Positions 6,437 through 13,020 of a stretch of 13,020 nucleotides of DNA are shown piece after piece. The notes under the pieces are model-generated. The model saw only the letters and a list, made by a program, of their open reading frames with translations. It did not search any database and was not told where the DNA came from. The first letter of the stretch is position 1, and each line of letters starts with the position of its first letter. Source of the DNA: Limnohabitans sp. (GTDB lineage Bacteria > Pseudomonadota > Gammaproteobacteria > Burkholderiales > Burkholderiaceae_C); the NCBI GenBank assembly GCA_009693225.1, contig SHXP01000039.1:1-13020 (forward strand). Direction: 5' to 3'. The position numbers were made by a program, and so were the translations under genes.

Positions 6437-7726
6437 ATGCCCAGATTCAATACTGTCACTGAAGCAAGCAGCAACCGGGTCTGGTCTGTCGGCGGCCTGT
6501 GCCATGCCATCAGCGATCAGCTCAAGGCGCGCTTTGGCCTGGTGATGGTGCAGGGCGAAATATCCGGCATGATGTGCGCCGGCAGCGGCCACTGCTACCT
6601 GACCCTCAAGGACGAACAAGGTCAATTGCGTTGCGCCATGTTCCGGCGTGTCGCCGAGTCCTTGGCTTTTGAACCCCGCAACGGTGATCTGGTGCAAGTC
6701 CAGGCCCGCGTCGGTTTGTACGAACCGCGCGGTGAAATGCAATTGGTGATTGAGAGCATGCGCCCGGCCGGTACAGGTCAATTGCACGAGGCTTTTTTGA
6801 AACTCAAGGCCAGACTCGAAGCGCAAGGATTGTTTGATGCAGACCGCAAGCGGCCGATTCCTCCCAGACCGCGTTGCATCGGCGTGGTGACCTCACTGTC
6901 AGCTGCTGCATTGCATGATGTGCTGACTGCCTTGCATCGGCGCGTGCCGCACATACCGGTGCGCATTGCCCCAGCTGCGGTACAGGGTACGGATGCTCCG
7001 GCAGGATTGATCGCAGCCCTGGCAGCTGTGCAGCAACTGCCGCAGGTGGATGTTATTCTGCTGGTGCGCGGCGGCGGTTCGATGGAAGATTTATGGGCCT
7101 TCAACGATGAAGCGCTGGCCCTTGCAATTGTCAGCAGCAGGGTGCCTGTGGTGGTCGGTGTCGGTCACGAAACCGATGTCACGATTGCTGATTACTGCGC
7201 CGATTTGCGCGCCCCCACTCCCACCGCAGCCGCTGAACTCTGTGCCATCGAACAATCCGCCGATCTGGCAGACCTGGATGACTGGCAGGCCGCTTTGATG
7301 GCAAACATGCATGCTCGTATTGAACAAAGCTGGCAGCGTCTGGACAGGGCTGAGCGTCAGCTCGGCCGGCCTTCGGCCTTGCTGCACGCCCAGCAGCTTG
7401 CCTGCGGCAGTCTGGCCAGCCGTCTTGAGCGCGGCGTTTTTAACAGCCTCAAACGCAGACAGCTGGTACTGCTACCCATGGCCCTGCGGCTGCTACAGGC
7501 GGCGTCGAATCTGCCCAGACAAATGGCTCATCGCCTGGATAAATCTGCATGGCTGTTGCGATCACTGGACCCGTCACTGGTACTGAAGCGCGGCTATGCC
7601 TGGCTGCAAAACAAGCAGGGTGTTGCCTTGGTATCGGTCAAGGAATTTGATAGCGGTCAGCAAGTCATCGCCAGACTGTCCGACGGGCAGATCGGCCTTA
7701 CCGTCAACACAACCGGCGACACCTGA
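6437..7726 (+). CDS. xseA: Exodeoxyribonuclease VII large subunit
   Basis: Catalytic subunit of the nuclease that degrades single-stranded DNA from both ends, used in repair and in clearing damaged strands. The 429-residue protein has an N-terminal OB fold (about 14-110; VWSVGGLCHAISDQLKARF and VQGEISGM). The catalytic domain has GVVTSLSAAALHDVL (149-163), RGGGSMEDLWAFNDE (211-225) and GVGHETDVTIADYCADLRAPTPTAAAEL (241-268). D161, R211, H244 and D247 match the residues needed in E. coli XseA. The C-terminal part is helical and ends in the typical RGYAWLQN segment. ATG 6437 has only a weak Shine-Dalgarno sequence. The small subunit gene xseB is not in the window. The gene is divergent from exbB and convergent with the DUF192 gene. 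Confidence 0.96.
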   Translation: MPRFNTVTEASSNRVWSVGGLCHAISDQLKARFGLVMVQGEISGMMCAGSGHCYLTLKDEQGQLRCAMFRRVAESLAFEPRNGDLVQVQARVGLYEPRGEMQLVIESMRPAGTGQLHEAFLKLKARLEAQGLFDADRKRPIPPRPRCIGVVTSLSAAALHDVLTALHRRVPHIPVRIAPAAVQGTDAPAGLIAALAAVQQLPQVDVILLVRGGGSMEDLWAFNDEALALAIVSSRVPVVVGVGHETDVTIADYCADLRAPTPTAAAELCAIEQSADLADLDDWQAALMANMHARIEQSWQRLDRAERQLGRPSALLHAQQLACGSLASRLERGVFNSLKRRQLVLLPMALRLLQAASNLPRQMAHRLDKSAWLLRSLDPSLVLKRGYAWLQNKQGVALVSVKEFDSGQQVIARLSDGQIGLTVNTTGDT

Positions 7727-7787
7727 CACCCTTCCGACGCCTTGATCAGGCCGGGCCGGACTCAGGATGCCTGGGAAGCCGACCGGT

Positions 7788-8240
7788 TTACTTGCTTGAT
7801 GTGTTGTTGAACATGATGGACTTGAGGACATAACCCTTGCGGATTTGCTTGGCGGCAAACCAACCCTGTTTCATCTCCAGCACATAGCGCACCGGCTTGT
7901 CCGAGCAATGCGAGTCCGTGGTTTGCGGTTTCATATCCGCCAGATTAACGATACTGCCGTCGTCTGCAATAAAAGCTGCGGTTAAAGGCATGAGGGTGTT
8001 TTTCATCCAGAAACATTGCACCTGCGGGTTTTCGAAAACAAACAGCATGCCTTCGTGTTGCGGCATATCAGCCCGGTTCATCAGGCCGATGGCGCGTTGT
8101 TCGGGGGTAGATGCCACCTGTGCATTGATTTTGTACATGCCGGCCTGTATCTGTAGCCGTGGCAAGCCGCTTTGCGCGGTTTGTGACCAGGCGCTCAAGG
8201 TGCAAAGCGACAGCAGCAAGGGGAAAAGGTATGGGGTCAT
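7788..8240 (-). CDS. DUF192 family secreted protein
   Basis: A 150-residue protein with a Sec signal peptide (MTPYLFPLLLSLCTLSAWS, likely cleaved near 19-20) and one DUF192 domain. Domain landmarks are TPEQRAIGLMNRADMP (45-60), EGMLFVFENP (63-72), CFWMKNTLMPLTAAFIADDG (76-95) and VLEMKQGWF (120-128). The family is widespread, small and of unknown function; members are periplasmic or extracellular. I chose ATG 8238-8240 because it begins exactly at the signal peptide. A longer in-frame reading to 8297 would add residues with no such feature and overlap the leader of icd. The Shine-Dalgarno sequence is weak. It is divergent from icd (92 bases apart) and convergent with xseA, with a 61-base gap that holds no clear terminator. 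Confidence 0.9.
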   Translation of the reverse strand: MTPYLFPLLLSLCTLSAWSQTAQSGLPRLQIQAGMYKINAQVASTPEQRAIGLMNRADMPQHEGMLFVFENPQVQCFWMKNTLMPLTAAFIADDGSIVNLADMKPQTTDSHCSDKPVRYVLEMKQGWFAAKQIRKGYVLKSIMFNNTSSK

Positions 8241-8270
8241 TTTTGGGTCAGCAGCGATGGTTAGAATGAA

Positions 8271-8276
8271 TTGACA
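8271..8276 (+). promoter_or_regulatory. Candidate -35 element upstream of icd
   Basis: A perfect TTGACA lies 57 bases ahead of the icd start. No good -10 hexamer is visible at 16-18 bases; the region reads TGCATGC. It may be a promoter that depends on an activator, or chance. Confidence 0.25.
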
Positions 8277-8332
8277 GGCCCAGCGTGCATTTTGCATGCG
8301 GCCGGCCGTTCTTTTTTTCTGGAGATTCTCAC

Positions 8333-9586
<1,254 letters not shown>

Positions 9587-9591
9587 AACCT

Positions 9592-9619
9592 GCGACAAGG
9601 CTTTCAATAGCCTTGTTGC
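9592..9619. terminator. Hairpin between icd and the convergent cold-shock gene
   Basis: An 11-bp stem (9592-9602 with 9609-9619, one G-U pair) closes a 6-base loop, 6 bases beyond the icd stop. It lacks a clean T-run on the plus strand; on the minus strand AGGTTTC follows. Being symmetrical and between convergent genes, it may stop transcription from both sides. Confidence 0.45.
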
Positions 9620-9726
9620 GGTATCAGATTGGCCCGGAATTGCGGGGTTATCAGGCGTGAGCCTTTGAAACCCCCTGATGCGCGAATATCTTCAGTAATG
9701 GCAGGGGTGGCAATGACTTTGATATT

Positions 9727-9750
9727 TTTAGCCATCCAGCCATTCAGCCA
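9727..9750. repeat. Three tandem 8-bp units at the end of the cold-shock frame
   Basis: Read on the minus strand, three adjacent octamers stand directly one after another: TGGCTGAA, TGGCTGGA and TGGCTAAA. They share TGGCT and a final A. The TGA that ends the cold-shock frame falls within the first unit. Taking that unit out restores a family-like C-terminus, so the array is probably the result of an 8-bp duplication. Confidence 0.7.
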
Positions 9751-9920
9751 CGGGGCCCTTGCATTGGCTCATAAACCACAGTGGCTCCCTGCTGCAAGGT
9801 TTTGAATCCAACCATGTCAACTTCACTGAAATGTGTAAACACATCGGAATCGAATTCGTTGGATTCGATGAAGCCGAAACCCTTATGGTTGTTAAACCAT
9901 TTAACAATGCCGTATGCCAT
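9744..9920 (-). CDS. Cold-shock domain protein, C-terminally cut short by a frameshift
   Basis: A 58-residue frame from ATG 9918-9920 to TGA 9744-9746, with GGGGG 5 bases before the start. It carries the CspA nucleic acid-binding motifs. RNP1 is KGFGFI (13-18) in VKWFNNHKGFGFI, and RNP2 is DVFTHFSEV (26-34), followed by GFKTLQQG. Family members bind single-stranded RNA or DNA and loosen RNA structure. The frame stops at QGPRG, before the last beta strand; relatives continue as in GPKGxQAxNI. Removing one 8-bp repeat unit makes it continue GPRGWMAKNIKVIA and on to a stop at 9604-9606, about 102 residues in total. I therefore think the gene carries a recent inactivating or altering insertion. 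The place next to clpS-clpA is that of cspD in many proteobacteria, but identity with CspD is not shown. Confidence 0.75.
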   Translation of the reverse strand: MAYGIVKWFNNHKGFGFIESNEFDSDVFTHFSEVDMVGFKTLQQGATVVYEPMQGPRG

Positions 9921-9945
9921 GTGACCCCCTGTGTTCTTAAGAAAG

Positions 9946-10033
9946 AATTTAAATTAATTAATAATAGTAATACATTTACTAATTTTCAAATCAATAATTA
10001 TTAAACATAAATTATTATTAATTATAAATTTTT
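9946..10033. other. Extremely AT-rich intergenic island between csp and clpS
   Basis: Only 6 of 88 bases are G or C by hand count, in a genome whose genes are in the mid-50s percent GC. It includes the perfect palindrome AATAATTATT (9993-10002) and runs similar to each other in inverted orientation (about 9951-9965 and 10009-10025). It lies upstream of both divergent genes and probably holds their promoters and upstream elements. I see no gene in it. Confidence 0.7.
9961..9989 (-). promoter_or_regulatory. Candidate promoter of the cold-shock gene
   Basis: On the minus strand, TTGAAA (plus-strand 9984-9989) and TATTAT (plus-strand 9961-9966) are exactly 17 bases apart and would start a transcript about 34 bases ahead of the ATG. 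Each differs from consensus by one base. The surrounding sequence is so AT-rich that chance matches are likely. Confidence 0.45.
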
Positions 10034-10093
10034 GCATTCAATGCAGTAATTCCTTAAGTTCCTTCAAGCAGTCGAGGCCGATAGAATCCGGAC

Positions 10094-10444
10094 ATGGCAA
10101 CCCAATCACCAAAAACACCCTCTCTCACGCCGACCCGGGATTCCAGCGGGGATTCCGTGGTTTTGGAGCGTAAAACACTGAAGACTCAGCCGCCGCAGAT
10201 GTACAAAGTGGTCATGCTGAACGACGATTTCACGCCCATGGAGTTCGTTGTGCGTGTATTGCAGGAGTTTTTCAGCAAAGACCGAGAAGCCGCCACCCAG
10301 ATCATGCTCAAGATCCATCTCGACGGCAAAGGCGTCTGCGGCGTTTATTCCAAGGACGTTGCCGCCACCAAGGTCGATCAGGTGCAGGACGCCGCCCACC
10401 AGGCAGGCCATCCTTTGCAATGTTTGGCCGAGCCCGTTGAATAA
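10094..10444 (+). CDS. clpS: ClpS, adaptor for the ClpAP protease
   Basis: Recognises N-degrons (proteins starting with Leu, Phe, Tyr or Trp) and delivers them to ClpA. The 116-residue protein has a flexible N-terminal extension (about 1-34), which is the part ClpA engages, and then the core PQMYKVVMLNDDFTPMEFVV. N43 and D44 in NDD, and H75 in MLKIHLDGKG, match the residues that hold the free amino group of the substrate in E. coli ClpS (N34, D35, H66). CGVYSKDVAATKV and HPLQC complete the fold. ATG 10094 has only a weak Shine-Dalgarno sequence. clpA follows after 54 bases, the standard order. The upstream region is the AT-rich island shared with the divergent cold-shock gene. Confidence 0.97.
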   Translation: MATQSPKTPSLTPTRDSSGDSVVLERKTLKTQPPQMYKVVMLNDDFTPMEFVVRVLQEFFSKDREAATQIMLKIHLDGKGVCGVYSKDVAATKVDQVQDAAHQAGHPLQCLAEPVE

Positions 10445-10498
10445 ATCACATCCGTTTCCATATACAGTTGAACCCAAGATTGCACCAAGGAAGAAATC

Positions 10499-12826
10499 AT
10501 GATTGCCCAAGAACTTGAAGTCAGCTTGCACATGGCCTTTGTCGAAGCCAGGCAGCAGCGTCATGAATTCATTACCGTCGAGCATTTGCTGCTGGCGTTG
10601 CTGGACAACCCCAGCGCCGCCGAAGTCCTGCGCGCCTGCTCAGCCAACATTGATGATTTGCGAAAATCACTGTCCAATTTCATCAAGGACAACACGCCGC
10701 AAGTGGCAGGCACCGATGAAGTCGATACCCAGCCCACTTTGGGTTTTCAGCGCGTCATTCAGCGCGCCATCATGCATGTGCAATCTACCGGTAACGGCAA
10801 AAAAGAAGTCACCGGTGCCAATGTGCTTGTCGCCATCTTCGGAGAAAAAGATTCTCATGCCGTGTACTACCTGCACCAGCAAGGCGTGACCCGTCTGGAC
10901 GTTGTCAATTACATCGCCCACGGCATCAAAAAATCCGACCCTCAGGAGCCTGCGAAAAGCAACGAAGCTAATGCACCCGAGGCCGAAGAAAACAATGACA
11001 AGTCGGAAAAAACCTCGCCGCTTGAGCAGTTCACTCAGAACCTGAATCAGATGGCCAAGGACGGCAAGATCGACCCGCTTATCGGCCGTGAGTACGAAGT
11101 CGAGCGCGTTATCCAGATCCTGTGCCGCCGCCGCAAAAACAATCCCTTGCTGGTGGGCGAAGCCGGTGTGGGCAAAACCGCCATTGCCGAAGGCTTGGCC
11201 TGGCGCATCACGCAAAAAGACGTGCCTGAGATTCTAGCCGACTCGCAGGTGTATTCACTGGACATGGGCGCATTGCTGGCAGGCACGAAATACCGCGGTG
11301 ATTTCGAGCAACGCCTCAAAGGGGTGCTCAAGTCGCTCAAGGACAAACCCAATGCAGTCTTGTTCATAGACGAAATCCATACCTTGATCGGCGCCGGTGC
11401 GGCTTCCGGCGGTACCTTGGATGCGTCCAATCTGCTCAAACCCGCTTTGTCCAACGGCCAACTCAAGTGCATAGGCGCCACCACCTTCACCGAATACCGG
11501 GGCATCTTTGAAAAAGATGCAGCCTTGTCGCGCCGCTTCCAAAAAGTCGATGTGGTCGAACCCACGGTCGAGCAAACCGTAGACATTCTCAAAGGCCTGA
11601 AGTCGCGCTTCGAAGAGCACCACAGCGTCAAATACGCGGTGGCAGCCTTGCAAGCGGCGGCCGAGCTCAGTGCCAAGTACATCAACGACCGCCATCTGCC
11701 TGACAAGGCTATCGATGTGATTGACGAAGCCGGCGCAGCGCAACGTATTCTGCCGGTCTCTAAGCGCAAGAAGACCATCACCAAATCAGAGATTGAAGAC
11801 ATCGTTGCCAAAATCGCCCGCATTCCCCCCGCCAGTGTCTCCAATGATGACCGCGGCAAGTTACAAACCCTGGAACGCGATCTCAAAAGCGTGGTGTTCG
11901 GCCAGGACAAGGCGCTCGAAGTGTTGGCCTCATCCGTCAAGATGGCGCGCTCGGGTCTGGGCAAGGCCGATAAGCCCATCGGCGCGTTCTTGTTCAGCGG
12001 CCCTACGGGGGTGGGCAAAACCGAAGCTGCTAAGCAACTGGCCTACATTCTGGGCATCGAGTTGCTGCGCTTTGACATGTCTGAATACATGGAGCGTCAC
12101 GCGGTCAGCCGCCTGATCGGCGCGCCTCCGGGCTATGTCGGTTTTGACCAGGGCGGCTTGCTGACCGAAGCTGTCACCAAAAAGCCGCATGCTGTTTTGC
12201 TGCTGGATGAAATTGAAAAAGCGCATCCGGATATTTTCAATGTGCTTTTGCAAGTCATGGACCACGGCACTTTGACCGACAACAACGGGCGCAAAGCCGA
12301 CTTCCGCAACGTCATCATCATCATGACGACCAATGCCGGTGCCGAGACCATGAACAAGTCCACCATAGGCTTTACCAATGCGCGTGAGCCCGGCGATGAA
12401 ATGGCGGATATCAAACGCCTGTTCAACCCCGAGTTCCGCAACCGCCTGGATGCCACGGTCAGCTTCAAACCGCTGCATGAAACCGTCATCATGCGTGTGG
12501 TCGACAAGTTCCTGCTGCAACTCGAAACCCAATTGGCAGAGAAGAAAGTCGATGTCACTTTCACCGATGAATTGCGCAAGTACCTGGCCAAGAAAGGCTT
12601 TGACCCGCTGATGGGTGCGAGGCCAATGCAACGCCTGATCCAGGACATGATCCGGCGCGCCCTGGCCGACGAGCTGCTGTTCGGGCGCTTGACCGAAGGC
12701 GGCAGGCTGACCGTTGGACTCGACGACAAGGAAGAAGTGCTGCTCGACATTCAGCCCTTGCCTAAAAAGGAAAACCGCTCTTCCAAATCCGAACCTGCGG
12801 AACCTGAAGAAGCAGAGGCAAGTTAA
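10499..12826 (+). CDS. clpA: ClpA, ATPase subunit of the ClpAP protease
   Basis: Hexameric unfoldase that threads substrates, including those brought by ClpS, into the ClpP chamber. The 775-residue protein has the repeated Clp N domain (about 1-145) and an acidic linker (146-172, PEAEENNDKSE). AAA module 1 has Walker A GEAGVGKT (220-227), Walker B VLFIDE (287-292) and pore loop KYRGDFE. AAA module 2 has Walker A GPTGVGKT (501-508), Walker B VLLLDE (566-571) and GYVGFDQGG in its pore loop. The IGF tripeptide at 623-625 is the ClpP-docking loop. A Glu/Ser/Lys-rich tail (about 757-775) extends past the folded part. The start has AAGGA 8 bases ahead. clpP is not in the window. The stop is one base from the yebC start. 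Confidence 0.98.
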   Translation: MIAQELEVSLHMAFVEARQQRHEFITVEHLLLALLDNPSAAEVLRACSANIDDLRKSLSNFIKDNTPQVAGTDEVDTQPTLGFQRVIQRAIMHVQSTGNGKKEVTGANVLVAIFGEKDSHAVYYLHQQGVTRLDVVNYIAHGIKKSDPQEPAKSNEANAPEAEENNDKSEKTSPLEQFTQNLNQMAKDGKIDPLIGREYEVERVIQILCRRRKNNPLLVGEAGVGKTAIAEGLAWRITQKDVPEILADSQVYSLDMGALLAGTKYRGDFEQRLKGVLKSLKDKPNAVLFIDEIHTLIGAGAASGGTLDASNLLKPALSNGQLKCIGATTFTEYRGIFEKDAALSRRFQKVDVVEPTVEQTVDILKGLKSRFEEHHSVKYAVAALQAAAELSAKYINDRHLPDKAIDVIDEAGAAQRILPVSKRKKTITKSEIEDIVAKIARIPPASVSNDDRGKLQTLERDLKSVVFGQDKALEVLASSVKMARSGLGKADKPIGAFLFSGPTGVGKTEAAKQLAYILGIELLRFDMSEYMERHAVSRLIGAPPGYVGFDQGGLLTEAVTKKPHAVLLLDEIEKAHPDIFNVLLQVMDHGTLTDNNGRKADFRNVIIIMTTNAGAETMNKSTIGFTNAREPGDEMADIKRLFNPEFRNRLDATVSFKPLHETVIMRVVDKFLLQLETQLAEKKVDVTFTDELRKYLAKKGFDPLMGARPMQRLIQDMIRRALADELLFGRLTEGGRLTVGLDDKEEVLLDIQPLPKKENRSSKSEPAEPEEAEAS

Positions 12827-12827
12827 C

Positions 12828-13020
12828 GTGGCAGGACACAGTAAATGGGCCAATATCCAGCATCGCAAAGGCCGGCAGGACGAGAAACGCGGCAAGGTAT
12901 GGACCAGGGTTATCCGTGAAATCATGGTGACGGCACGCGCAGGCGGCGGCGATTTACAGATCAATTCCCGGCTTCGTCTGGCGGTTGAAAAAGCCAAGGC
13001 GGCCAATATGCCGGCCGACA
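12828..13020 (+). CDS. yebC: YebC/PmpR family protein, 5' part only
   Basis: The frame opens at GTG 12828-12830 and runs off the right edge after 64 complete codons. The start VAGHSKWANIQHRKGRQDEKRGK is the unmistakable YebC N-terminus (usually MAGHSKW), followed by ARAGGGD and NSRLRLAVEKAKAANMP. Full-length members have about 240 residues. The family includes proposed transcription regulators (PmpR) and, by more recent work, factors that help ribosomes through difficult sequences. One base separates it from the clpA stop, and its likely Shine-Dalgarno sequence (GAGG) lies in the last codons of clpA, so it is probably translated from the clpS-clpA message. Clp protease genes with yebC directly behind are not the arrangement I would expect by default. 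Confidence 0.95.
   Translation, partial: MAGHSKWANIQHRKGRQDEKRGKVWTRVIREIMVTARAGGGDLQINSRLRLAVEKAKAANMPAD

Noticed and set aside
7727..7787. A terminator between the convergent xseA and DUF192 genes
   Set aside because: Only a 6-bp stem with a 3-base loop and one wobble pair (near 7761-7775) is visible, with no T-run on either side, which is too weak to call.
9604..9735. An independent 43-codon gene (MAKNIKVIATPA...) behind the cold-shock frame
   Set aside because: Its ATG falls inside the octamer array and has no ribosome-binding site. Its first residues match the missing end of the cold-shock domain, so it is better explained as the frameshifted tail.
9759..10004. An 81-codon open frame on the plus strand over the cold-shock region
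   Set aside because: It lies antisense to the cold-shock frame, which has family motifs and a ribosome-binding site, and then runs into the AT-rich island. Its translation resembles nothing I know.

Overview
This is a compact, gene-dense chromosomal segment. GC content is roughly in the mid-50s percent by eye. It most resembles Betaproteobacteria, order Burkholderiales, probably near Comamonadaceae. The reasons are the LexA sequence (start MDTIKLTARQQQ, wing SANAAEEHLQALARKG), the run exbB-exbD-lpxK-ycaR-kdsB-adk, and the DUF192/icd and csp/clpS-clpA neighbourhood. Genus cannot be fixed from sequence reading alone.

Layout. Positions 1-571 hold two gene remnants that abut near 140-152: an AT-rich piece resembling a sensor histidine kinase, then the C-terminal domain of a glutathione S-transferase. 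A minus-strand SOS unit follows: lexA (863-1528) and a small unnamed gene (575-847). Divergent from lexA is an L-asparaginase (1640-2620), and the shared intergenic region carries two tandem LexA-like boxes. The asparaginase runs tail-to-tail into adk. adk is the last gene of a minus-strand series, exbB, exbD, lpxK, ycaR, kdsB, adk (6364 down to 2609), in which most genes overlap or nearly touch. It combines an energised envelope transport motor, the lipid A 4'-kinase and Kdo activation, so its theme is the Gram-negative outer membrane. xseA (6437-7726) is divergent from exbB.

A second block runs from 7788 to the end. It contains a secreted DUF192 protein (minus), icd (plus, TTG start), a short cold-shock-domain gene (minus), an extremely AT-rich intergenic region, then clpS-clpA and the 5' part of yebC. 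ClpS and ClpA form the N-degron adaptor and unfoldase of the ClpAP protease. yebC begins one base after clpA and is probably co-transcribed.

Most of the window is conserved housekeeping. I see no rRNA, tRNA, CRISPR array, insertion sequence or complete novel system, and no gene-free stretch reaches 300 bases. The items most worth a second look are: (1) the cold-shock gene, whose reading frame is broken by what looks like an 8-bp tandem duplication; (2) the junction of two broken genes at the left end; (3) the tandem LexA boxes shared by lexA and the asparaginase gene; (4) the small conserved-looking gene behind lexA; and (5) the roughly 93% AT island between csp and clpS.
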